A stretch of DNA of 8,671 nt from Candidatus Stahliibacteriota bacterium CG08_land_8_20_14_0_20_40_26 (lineage in GTDB: Bacteria; Hydrothermota; UBA3073), in contig PEYP01000148.1 of NCBI GenBank assembly GCA_002774315.1, positions 1 through 8,671 of the forward strand, read 5' to 3'. The notes under the pieces are model-generated. The model did no database searches. It was not told the origin of the DNA and saw only the letters and a list, made by a program, of their open reading frames with translations. The stretch's first letter is position 1; each line of letters starts with the position of its first letter. Below are positions 1 to 6,014 of this stretch, piece after piece. Position numbers and translations under genes: made by a program.

Positions 1-50
1 TTATTTATCTGTGAACCGAAGGTCGCCGTTAGGCAACATCTGTGTCCATC

Positions 51-69
51 CCTGCCTGCGGCAGGCAGG
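51..69. repeat. Perfect GC-rich palindrome, CCTGCCTGC-G-GCAGGCAGG
   Basis: Nine-base arms are perfectly complementary around a single central base. This is one member of a dispersed family with the core CCTGCCT...AGGCAGG, with further copies at 174-193, 7889-7906, 7989-8007, 8034-8052 and 8089-8108 and a degenerate one near 2518-2530. Only intergenic or leader copies were seen. Confidence 0.8.
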
Positions 70-94
70 TGTGGTTAATTAGTCTTTGGTTTTT

Positions 95-150
95 TGACGC
101 AGATTAACGCAGATTTACACTGATTACAGATTTTAGATTTCAGATTTTAG
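95..150. repeat. Degenerate direct repeats of CGCAGATT / CAGATTTTAG
   Basis: Short units recur: GACGCAGATT, AACGCAGATT, then ATTACAGATTTTAG and ATTTCAGATTTTAG. A related piece (ATTAACGCAGATTACCCCTG) appears at about 7909-7928 beside another GC-rich palindrome, so the two repeat types travel together in this genome. No coding potential was seen. Confidence 0.6.
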
Positions 151-173
151 TATTATTCACCACACCTGTCTAC

Positions 174-193
174 CCTGCCTACCGTCAGGCAGG
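174..193. repeat. GC-rich palindrome CCTGCCT-N6-AGGCAGG
   Basis: Seven-base arms flank the loop ACCGTC. The loop sequence differs from the copies whose loop is GCGGT, so the family has conserved arms and variable loops, as expected for hairpin-forming repeats. It is followed by a CGATAGGTAG remnant. Confidence 0.75.
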
Positions 194-433
194 CGATAGG
201 TAGAAAGGCACAAAGAGGGTTGATTTTCGATTTACTATTGACGATTGACAATTGAAAATTGAAAGGCAAATGCTAATTGATAATTGAAGATTTTAATAAC
301 CCAAATTTTGCTCTACAACCTGATCCAATTTGTATTATTTGTACAAGAAAACCGTCTTTGATGAAACCCGCTAATGTTGAGATTTTTTGTTAAATCGCCG
401 TTTACGTTTTATGTGTTAGGCGCTGCGGTGGCC

Positions 434-1066
434 TCATTCCTTCTCCAACCTTTCAATTTCTTTTCTGATTTCTTCGATCACCTCTGGGTTGTAAATGACT
501 TTCTTCTTTCCTTCCTTTAATGAGATGACATAGAATACTTTACCTCCGTATTTGGCAGTAAATTTCTCATGTGTATTTTTCTGAAATTTAAGTTCGTTGA
601 TGATTTGCGTAATATAAGCATACCCCGCCGGCTTAATTTGAAGTCCAACATATCGATCCCTTACATTGATGAAAAAATCCACATTGTATCCTCTATCCCA
701 TTCATCTGGCGCAGGCTCAACTTTAACGCCCAATGCCTGTTGCAATTATCCATAGATGGTCTGTATCTCAGATTGGTATCCATCGTAGGTTCTATCTATT
801 ACCAAATTGATGATAAAATCAATACAATCCTCTTCTGTAACGCTTTCAATTTCTGCTTGGCATACTTCAGTTATCTTTATGTATAGCCTTCTCCCAAGTT
901 CTTCCAAATGCTGTTTGGAATGTACATTTTTATAATAATATTTCTTCCAATTCCTCAGGGATTTAGGGGAACACTTTCTTATCAATTCTGAAACTGGACC
1001 AACTTTGTTTTTCTTAGTCAGCCCCCATCTCATATTCGCTTGATTTAATATCCATTCTTTTGCCAT
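434..1066 (-). pseudogene. MjaI-family type II restriction endonuclease (CTAG), interrupted by an in-frame stop
   Basis: The frame reads as one protein of about 210 residues, close to the size I expect for the MjaI family, whose founder cuts CTAG. It is split by a TAA at codon 107 (746-748). The 106-residue front part opens MAKEWILNQANMRWGL and contains KVGPVSELIRKCSPKSL. The back part continues in the same frame from the next codon, TTG, with VKVEPAPDEWDRGYNVDFF and YVGLQIKP. The likely PD-(D/E)xK active site (Asp at about 130 in NVDFF, then Q-I-K at 143-145) lies wholly after the stop, so the front fragment alone should be inactive. The start is well supported: ATG overlaps the methyltransferase stop (TAATG) and AGGAG sits about 10 bases upstream. 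CAA-to-TAA (YGQLQQ) would be a one-base nonsense change. Readthrough, reinitiation at TTG, or an assembly error remain possible. Family assignment is from remembered motifs. Confidence 0.75.
746..748 (-). other. Premature in-frame TAA within the restriction endonuclease
   Basis: Reading the minus strand gives ...ACC-ATC-TAT-GGA-TAA-TTG-CAA-CAG-GCA. Both sides remain open, stay in frame and look like the same protein, so a single substitution explains the break better than a frameshift. No Shine-Dalgarno sequence was seen immediately before the TTG that follows. Confidence 0.85.
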
Positions 1067-2361
1067 TATATTAGGCTCCTATAAGTTAAGAATTTAGTTC
1101 TATATTTATAATCTCTTGTAACATCCACATCGGCTAAACCATTTTTAATAAGGTGGGCATTGATAAATGTCTTGTTTTTCAAATAAAGATAGCAAAGCAG
1201 ATTATTTTTCTTGTCGTATTTTATATTGTCAAATTTCATGAATATCTTTTGCCCACGAGTTTTCTCTTTTAAAAATTTTAACGCCTCTCCATTTTTCTCT
1301 GGTCTCTCTTTCACTCCCAACAGCCTAACTTTTAGACCGTTATTAAGTATCAATATCTCAGGACTGACTATCTCCTTTACAGAATAATCATCTTCTTTTT
1401 CAAGATGAGAATTGTCTATTTTTGAACCAAATCTTAATTTTCTTGGGTCAATCTTCTTATCAAACTTTATAGGATCTTTAAAAATGTAAGACAATTTTTT
1501 AATTTCTTCGTTAAAGTCTATTCTTGGCTCGTCCTGCTTGATTATCTCAAAGTTTGCATCTTGAAAAATAGTGCTTTGTTTTATTCCAAGTTTTTCTTTT
1601 ATAATTGGTAGAAAATCCTCATTTATTTCGTATCCAATAGAGTTTCTATACAGGTTTTTAGCCACCAAAGAAGTAGTTCCGCTTCCAAGAAATGGGTCAA
1701 GCACTATATCGCCAACAAAACTGAACATCTTGATAAGCCGTCTCGGTAATTCTTCAGGAAACATCGCCAGATGTTTATCCTGTCTTTCACCTGGGAAATT
1801 CCAATGCCCAGTAAAGAATTGATTCCACTCCTCCTGCGTTAATTTCGATTGCTCTTTAATTTCTTTACTTATCCGTTGGCTAACGGACTTTCCGTATTTT
1901 TTAAAGAGCAAAATGAATTCGTAATCAAGTTTGAGAATACCGCTTCTTGGGTATGGAAAAGAACCCATTACTGTTGCTCCGCCAGTTGTATGACAAGTAG
2001 TAACTTTCTGCCAAATAATAGCACCCATATAATCAAAACCTGCGCTTTCACAAAACTTAATTATTTCTGTTCTTATTGGAATAACTTTATATCTTCCATA
2101 ATAAACAGAACGAGCAAATTGGTCCCCTGTATTGATACATAAACGGCAACCCTTATGTAAAACCCTATGGCACTCATTCCAAACCAAATTGAGGTTGTTA
2201 ATGTACTCCTCGTAACAGTCGTTAAAACCTATCTGCTTTCCGTTTCCATAATCTTTCAGCTGCCAATACGGTGGAGAAGTAATAATAAGATGGACTGATT
2301 CATCTTTAACTTCTCTCATCCGTCTTGAATCACCGATGATTATTTTGTGTGTGGTTTTCAT
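1066..2361 (-). CDS. Site-specific DNA methyltransferase (N4-cytosine type, probably CTAG) with C-terminal SNase-like domain
   Basis: This 431-residue enzyme would transfer a methyl group from S-adenosylmethionine to DNA and protect the site of its partner nuclease. Motif IV is TSPPYW at residues 28-33, typical of N4-cytosine methyltransferases. The AdoMet-binding motif I, DPFLGSGTT, comes later at 222-230, which gives beta-class order. Residues about 326-428 resemble a staphylococcal-nuclease/OB fold (GLKVRLLGV at 342-350, NNLLCYLYL at 386-394, FINAHLIKNGLADV at 399-412). Compared with SNase, the DGDT calcium loop is replaced by SPEI, the VD of VDTPE by VK, and the Arg87 position by Asn387, so it is probably a binding rather than cutting domain. 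The ATG has AGAAGGA five bases upstream. It is the first gene of the operon and its stop overlaps the endonuclease start. CTAG specificity is inferred from the MjaI-like neighbour. Confidence 0.85.
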   Translation of the reverse strand: MKTTHKIIIGDSRRMREVKDESVHLIITSPPYWQLKDYGNGKQIGFNDCYEEYINNLNLVWNECHRVLHKGCRLCINTGDQFARSVYYGRYKVIPIRTEIIKFCESAGFDYMGAIIWQKVTTCHTTGGATVMGSFPYPRSGILKLDYEFILLFKKYGKSVSQRISKEIKEQSKLTQEEWNQFFTGHWNFPGERQDKHLAMFPEELPRRLIKMFSFVGDIVLDPFLGSGTTSLVAKNLYRNSIGYEINEDFLPIIKEKLGIKQSTIFQDANFEIIKQDEPRIDFNEEIKKLSYIFKDPIKFDKKIDPRKLRFGSKIDNSHLEKEDDYSVKEIVSPEILILNNGLKVRLLGVKERPEKNGEALKFLKEKTRGQKIFMKFDNIKYDKKNNLLCYLYLKNKTFINAHLIKNGLADVDVTRDYKYRTKFLTYRSLI

Positions 2362-2366
2362 ACTAA

Positions 2367-2373
2367 TCCTTCT
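2367..2373 (-). promoter_or_regulatory. Ribosome binding site of the methyltransferase gene
   Basis: AGAAGGA on the minus strand lies five bases before the ATG at 2361. It decides this start and sits just after the structured leader. Confidence 0.7.
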
Positions 2374-2382
2374 AATAGACTT

Positions 2383-2510
2383 GAGTTATTAAAAGCCACC
2401 GTTTCGCCCCACTCGTTTATCTCCGCAATACAGATATCTCTCCAATTTAGAGGTATATCCGCCTATTGGCGTAAGGGCTTTACTGGTTATAGGGTGTACG
2501 TTTCCGCAGT
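2383..2510 (-). ncRNA. Structured leader RNA, possibly HEARO / IscB omega-RNA-like
   Basis: Read on the minus strand between promoter and methyltransferase, this segment folds as a multibranched RNA. An outer pairing joins GUACA (2499-2495) to UGUAU (2432-2428). Inside it lie the hairpins GUAA-AGCCC-UUAC (2483-2471), CGCC-AAUA-GGCG (2471-2460), and a nine-pair hairpin GAUAU+CUCU / AGAG+AUAUC (2459-2433) with a two-base bulge. Downstream, GAGU (2414-2411) pairs with ACUC (2386-2383). AAAGCC (2481-2476) can pair with GGCUUU (2397-2392), and CCUAU with AUAGG, suggesting pseudoknots or alternative folds. The layout and phrases such as GUGGGGCGAAACGGUGGC resemble, from memory, the HEARO RNAs that precede iscB (RF02033). 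No iscB gene follows. A cis-regulatory leader of the methyltransferase is the main alternative. That a structure exists is fairly secure; the class name is not. Confidence 0.5.
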
Positions 2511-2517
2511 CTTACTT

Positions 2518-2530
2518 GCCTACCGCAGGC
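2518..2530. repeat. Degenerate copy of the GC-rich palindrome, GCCT-ACCGC-AGGC
   Basis: Four-base arms and a five-base loop remain of the dispersed family. It lies inside the transcribed leader of the restriction-modification operon, just 5' of the structured RNA. It is flanked by CTTACTT and AGCAGACAGG, the latter like the CCTGTC/GACAGG pieces near other copies. Confidence 0.6.
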
Positions 2531-2573
2531 AGCAGACAGGTGACCCAAAAATTCTGACCTATATCTAAAATTT

Positions 2574-2602
2574 AGTATACTACAAAAATACTGATTTGTC
2601 AA
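2574..2602 (-). promoter_or_regulatory. Sigma70-type promoter of the restriction-modification operon
   Basis: On the minus strand TTGACA (2602-2597) is followed after exactly 17 bp by TATACT (2579-2574). The predicted start near 2567 gives a leader of about 205 nt before the methyltransferase ATG, far longer than translation needs, and that leader carries the structured RNA. The -35 is preceded by TTTCTTC, like the other promoters here. Confidence 0.75.
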
Positions 2603-2661
2603 GAAGAAATTCACCACTCCATCGGATCCTTCGGAGATGTTGTTAACTTAATTCGGATTTA

Positions 2662-3762
2662 TTAGTCCCAGAATTCCCAGGACAGATTGAAGATGGGGGA
2701 AGAATATCTTTTCATTCTTAAAGAGATGTCTATATCTATGACTTTCGTGCCGACTTCTATCAATTCGTTGGTGATAAAGAAGTGCGGGGTGATTTTGCCA
2801 TCCCTGAATGGATACCTGCCTTCAAGGAAGAGGGAAAACCCATTATTGTCATACCTTATTGCGATATCCACCTTATCCTTGAGTTCGGACTGGAAGAGTA
2901 CCCCAATACAATCGGGAGAAGAGAAAAATATTGAACTCCCCTTAAATCTTATTCCACCACCATAGAGAGACGGTGTAGACCAACCAAACACCATTGCCTC
3001 ATAGTATGGTATGAAGCCAACCGATAATTTCGGAGTTATGCTATCGTTGTGATATTCCATCTGCGGTATAATATATAAGAGGGGTAATGGCTCGAATTTT
3101 GAGGAGAGATATAAAGAGAAAGAGGAATCAAATTTTGCGCCAAGTCCGATGCCTACATCACCCAGTTTAAGGCATGTTCTTAGTTCTTGATAATCCTTTG
3201 ACAGTTTAATCCTAAGAATATCTGAGACGAGTTCAAGGGAAGGATTTTTAGATATGTATCCCCTTGCATTCCATTTTCCAAAGGTGTATCCTATGTTCCC
3301 CTCGTATATGGACGATTCTGCAATCTGGCCGGATATGTATATACTACCATCTTCCAATATGGCTCTTTCGAGTTCAAACCCTATTATATCTCCAGTTCTT
3401 GCCCATATGACTGAGTGCGGGACAGTACCCCGAAATCTCTGTGTCACAAAGTTGAGTTGTGAATAGCCATGAAAGGTAATAGATGGTTCACCAAGAAACT
3501 CCACCCTCTCTACAGATTGGGATGCTATATCGTTGATTTTAACAGGTATTCCGTCTTTTGTAACCTGTACCTTTCTGTCATAAAAGTAAATCTCTCCATC
3601 TCTAATACACAATCCCGGTATTCTTAGTATAATATCCTCAATATAGTTATTATCTAAATTGTATATGACGGTATTTGAAGGGGATGTCATCATCAACTCT
3701 TTCATCCCGAACGGAAGGTCGGAAAATACAGGGGTTATACTTATGATCAGAGGTATGAGCAT
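2662..3762 (-). CDS. Small outer-membrane beta-barrel protein with TonB-plug-like N-terminus
   Basis: This is a 366-residue protein. An N-terminal hydrophobic stretch (MLIPLIISITPVFS) looks like a Sec signal core, though it lacks the usual basic n-region. Residues about 35-105 recall the plug of TonB-dependent receptors (EDIILRIPGLCIRDGEI, then VTKDGIPVKINDI and SVERVEFLGEPS). The rest is a series of alternating amphipathic strands (for example NIGYTFGKWNARGYIS, VDIAIRYDNNGFSLFLEGRYPF) ending in SWEFWD, with aromatic residues close to the C-terminus as in outer-membrane barrels. It is about half the length of normal TonB receptors and I see no TonB box. It starts 24 bp after the helicase gene and probably shares its transcript. 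No Shine-Dalgarno is evident, so translational coupling is possible. Substrate unknown. An unrelated barrel that happens to resemble a plug is the main alternative. Confidence 0.65.
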   Translation of the reverse strand: MLIPLIISITPVFSDLPFGMKELMMTSPSNTVIYNLDNNYIEDIILRIPGLCIRDGEIYFYDRKVQVTKDGIPVKINDIASQSVERVEFLGEPSITFHGYSQLNFVTQRFRGTVPHSVIWARTGDIIGFELERAILEDGSIYISGQIAESSIYEGNIGYTFGKWNARGYISKNPSLELVSDILRIKLSKDYQELRTCLKLGDVGIGLGAKFDSSFSLYLSSKFEPLPLLYIIPQMEYHNDSITPKLSVGFIPYYEAMVFGWSTPSLYGGGIRFKGSSIFFSSPDCIGVLFQSELKDKVDIAIRYDNNGFSLFLEGRYPFRDGKITPHFFITNELIEVGTKVIDIDISLRMKRYSSPIFNLSWEFWD

Positions 3763-3786
3763 AATAAGAAAAGGTGATTATAGATA

Positions 3787-5754
3787 TTAGGGAATCTCAG
3801 CCTCCACCATTCGTATCTTCAACAGCCAATCTGCGAACTCATCTATTTTTAGAGACGAGAGCACCTGCTTCTCGCGGATCTCCTTTGGCAGGAGTCCAAA
3901 GTATCTCCCCAAATTCATATAGTGAGTCACTACCGATGATGTCTCTCTTGCTGCATTCTCAATATCTACCTTTTGTGGTATTATCTCGGTACTTTCGCTT
4001 ACGAAAAAAATATCTCCTACATCTTCAATCCTCTTCTTCTCGTTCAATGCATAACTCCAGATAAAACTATAAATAGGTCCGCTAAAGTGAAATATATGAA
4101 GATAATCGCCACGCCTTATAAAAGGAATCTCATATTCGCTCATATGGGGGAAGAGTTTTTTCTTCAGTCTTATCCCAAATCGAAAATCCCAGAAGCCATA
4201 CTTCTTTCCTGTGAATACATTTTTTACCTCACTCTTCTTCTCCTGATGCCTTACCCATACCCTGCCAGACTCCCAGGATACAACCATCCAGTTCCTTCCG
4301 CTTAAAGTAAAAGAGGGAAACGGATTCTCAACCCTGCCTATCATCCTCCCGGCTGCCACATCATATACCTCAAACTCCTTCCTATCAGGGATATTTGAAT
4401 GTATACCGCCATAGATAATAGCATTGCCTATTCCCTCTCCGGGATACAGAAGTCTACTTTTCCCTATCATTACTAATCTCTTGTCCAGAAGCACTTCTAC
4501 AATCTTTTCTATGTTATCATAACTGACTATCCCCTGAAACAATCGCTTGAGGGCATCTATGGATGTGCCAATTCTTCTCTTCTGATACAGATAAGAAAAG
4601 GCTTGCTGACACACAACAGACAAATCAAATGTATGTGAAAAGGAGAGGTAATCCTCATTCTTAGCGTCTTCAAACAACTGTTCAAATATAATCTTCTGCA
4701 TCTCATCAAGATAGACACCGTATGCAAGCATATAATTTTCTCTCATCCTGTTCCCCCGTCCAAGCCTCTGCAGGAGCGATGCGGAATCGGGAGGAGGGGT
4801 AATAAGCACAACTGCGTCTATATCCCCTATATCTATACCAAATTCAAGCGTAGATGTAGCTACACATACACCAATTTTTGCCTTATAGAAAAGGTTCTCT
4901 ACTTCCTCTCTTTCGCTTCTCGACATACTTCCGTGATGTACCCAGACATTCTGTCCAAAAGGAGGCACAGAGAGCACCTTTGCCGCTTCTTCTGCCTCAT
5001 ATCTTGAATTTACGAAAAATAGAAGTTTCTTCAGGTTTCTCTTTTGAACCTCCCTTTGTATCTCCTCTATAAAGTTGCTTCCTTTCAAGAGGTAGTATTC
5101 AATTATAATGGGTTCTCTTTTTATTGCGACCTTAAACTCTTCCTCTATGAAGTTCCTTCCAATACTCCGGGGATCACTGATTGTGGCAGACATCACATAT
5201 ATATTCAGTTTTTCTTCTACAATCTTCTTCAATCTGCGAAGAAGTATACGGATCTGGTCTCCCCGATAAGAGTTATGCAGGAGATGCACCTCGTCTATTA
5301 TAACCGCACCTACCTCTTTAAATACAGCAGGGTAACGGGAGATGAGGGAGTCCAGCGACTCGGGCGTAGTAATGAGGAATGGAGTTATCCGTCCCCTTTT
5401 GAATTCTGGATGGTCTCCAGTGCGTCTTGATAGAGGTATATCAAGATAATCAAATGCTGATTTCACTCTCTTATAGATATCGTTTACGAGTGCCCTTGTG
5501 GGTGATACATAGACCACACAGAGCCCCTCAGTTGGATTTTCGAGCCATCTTTCTACAACCGGTGCAAGCACCGCCTCCGTCTTACCCGTTGCCTTTGGTG
5601 AGGATAGAAGAACATTCTTCCCCTCAAGGATGAGGGGTATTGTAAGCCTTTGGATGTTTTTAAGTTTGCCAAAACTGCCGAAGAACGGCGTCCAGGTGCG
5701 AGGAAGACCCTTTCTGATTTTCTTGTCTGTCTCTATGTTCTCATCCCTGTTCAT
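3787..5754 (-). CDS. Lhr-like superfamily 2 DEAD/DEAH-box helicase
   Basis: This ATP-dependent nucleic-acid helicase of 655 residues acts in the cytoplasm, probably in DNA repair or RNA/DNA hybrid processing as known for Lhr proteins. All SF2 motifs are visible: I (SPKATGKTE, 52-60), Ia (SPTRALV, 84-90), Ib (TTPES, 129-133), II (IDEVH, 153-157), III (SAT, 189-191), IV (FFVNSRYEAE, 246-255), V (VATSTLEFGIDIGDID, 298-313) and VI (QRLGRGNR, 329-336). VHHGSMSR (272-279) is typical of the Lhr group. A winged-helix-like segment (about 376-430) and a beta-rich segment (about 450-500, IPDRKEFEVYD...GRMIGRV...LSGRNWMVV) match the Lhr core order. It is shorter than the roughly 850-residue Lhr cores I know, so the last domain is reduced. 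Its own promoter lies at 5810-5838. A weak GGGGA precedes the ATG by about ten bases. Confidence 0.85.
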   Translation of the reverse strand: MNRDENIETDKKIRKGLPRTWTPFFGSFGKLKNIQRLTIPLILEGKNVLLSSPKATGKTEAVLAPVVERWLENPTEGLCVVYVSPTRALVNDIYKRVKSAFDYLDIPLSRRTGDHPEFKRGRITPFLITTPESLDSLISRYPAVFKEVGAVIIDEVHLLHNSYRGDQIRILLRRLKKIVEEKLNIYVMSATISDPRSIGRNFIEEEFKVAIKREPIIIEYYLLKGSNFIEEIQREVQKRNLKKLLFFVNSRYEAEEAAKVLSVPPFGQNVWVHHGSMSRSEREEVENLFYKAKIGVCVATSTLEFGIDIGDIDAVVLITPPPDSASLLQRLGRGNRMRENYMLAYGVYLDEMQKIIFEQLFEDAKNEDYLSFSHTFDLSVVCQQAFSYLYQKRRIGTSIDALKRLFQGIVSYDNIEKIVEVLLDKRLVMIGKSRLLYPGEGIGNAIIYGGIHSNIPDRKEFEVYDVAAGRMIGRVENPFPSFTLSGRNWMVVSWESGRVWVRHQEKKSEVKNVFTGKKYGFWDFRFGIRLKKKLFPHMSEYEIPFIRRGDYLHIFHFSGPIYSFIWSYALNEKKRIEDVGDIFFVSESTEIIPQKVDIENAARETSSVVTHYMNLGRYFGLLPKEIREKQVLSSLKIDEFADWLLKIRMVEAEIP

Positions 5755-5809
5755 CTAATTAATCCCCGGTGAAAAATCCATAAGGAGAAAGGGAGCGTAG
5801 TTTGATTTT

Positions 5810-5838
5810 ATTTTAGCATAACATAAGAGTAATGTCAA
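5810..5838 (-). promoter_or_regulatory. Sigma70-type promoter of the helicase operon
   Basis: On the minus strand TTGACA (5838-5833) is followed after 17 bp by TAAAAT (5815-5810). The start should fall near 5803, leaving about 50 nt of leader before the helicase ATG. It is divergent from the cinA promoter, with the two -35 boxes 41 bp apart. Confidence 0.75.
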
Positions 5839-5853
5839 GGAAAAAATAACCAC

Positions 5854-5879
5854 GAGTCTGCACAAGCAGGCTTTTTTTC
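5854..5879 (+). terminator. Terminator-like hairpin plus T7 tract between divergent promoters
   Basis: GAGTCTGC pairs with GCAGGCTT (two G.T wobbles) around the loop ACAA, and seven T follow. On the plus strand this is a textbook intrinsic terminator. It lies upstream of the cinA promoter and no plus-strand gene precedes it in the window, so it would insulate cinA from antisense readthrough. The T-run also serves as the T-tract leading into the cinA -35 box, so the resemblance may be partly coincidental. Confidence 0.5.
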
Positions 5880-5908
5880 TTGACATCTTGCTTCTTTTAC
5901 ATTATAAT
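5880..5908 (+). promoter_or_regulatory. Consensus sigma70 promoter of cinA
   Basis: TTGACA at 5880-5885 and TATAAT at 5903-5908 are both perfect consensus boxes with a 17-bp spacer. The transcription start is expected near 5915, giving a leader of about 100 nt before the cinA ATG. That leader contains the inverted repeat at 5942-5960. Confidence 0.8.
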
Positions 5909-5941
5909 AAATAATACGAAAATAGCATGCAAATATATTTT

Positions 5942-5960
5942 GCACGAATTGAATTCGTGC
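5942..5960. repeat. Perfect palindrome GCACGAATT-G-AATTCGTGC in the cinA leader
   Basis: Nine-base arms surround one central base, about 27 bp downstream of the predicted transcription start. It could be an operator, an RNA hairpin, or a dispersed genomic repeat; the bases after it (CTACAAAAGCC) recall the repeat elements near 8190-8240. No U-tract follows, so it is not a terminator. Confidence 0.65.
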
Positions 5961-6014
5961 CTACAAAAGCCTTCCAGCCTCGATAATATGCACATACTTT
6001 GAGGTAATAACCCT

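Larger units (their letters stand above)
1..433. other. Repeat-rich non-coding region downstream of the restriction gene
   Basis: No convincing gene lies here. The stretch holds two copies of a GC-rich palindrome (51-69 and 174-193). It also holds a run of degenerate direct repeats built on CGCAGATT / CAGATTTTAG (about 95-150) and an A/T-rich run of ATTGA-type units (about 225-290). From about 300 to 433 the sequence is unique-looking but has stop codons in all frames. No intrinsic terminator with a U-tract was seen after the restriction gene, so where that operon's transcript ends is unclear. Confidence 0.6.

Noticed and set aside
1..51. Possible 3' end of a minus-strand gene reading GWTQMLPNGDLRFTDK then stop at the left edge
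   Set aside because: Only 16 codons are visible before the frame runs into the GC-rich palindrome, there is no recognisable family, and stops occur in the other frames; too little to call.
24..421. Two GTTAGGC motifs (30-36 and 415-421) resembling integron attC core sites around the first spacer
   Set aside because: I could not find the matching RYYYAAC partner sites at attC distances on either strand, and there is no cassette gene between them.
2359..2466. A 35-codon open frame on the minus strand (reading ...PLNWRDICIAEINEW...) ending in an ATGA overlap with the methyltransferase start
   Set aside because: It begins right after a TAG, has no ATG, GTG or TTG start in a plausible place and no ribosome binding site; the structured RNA explains the non-random sequence better.
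2347..2568. A 73-codon plus-strand open frame across the leader
   Set aside because: It is antisense to the promoter-driven leader, starts inside the methyltransferase gene, and lacks a ribosome binding site; probably the mirror of the structured RNA.
2615..2640. CATC...GATG / TCC-GAA-GGA hairpin after the outer-membrane protein gene as a terminator
   Set aside because: Stem pairing is short and broken, and no U-tract follows on the minus strand.
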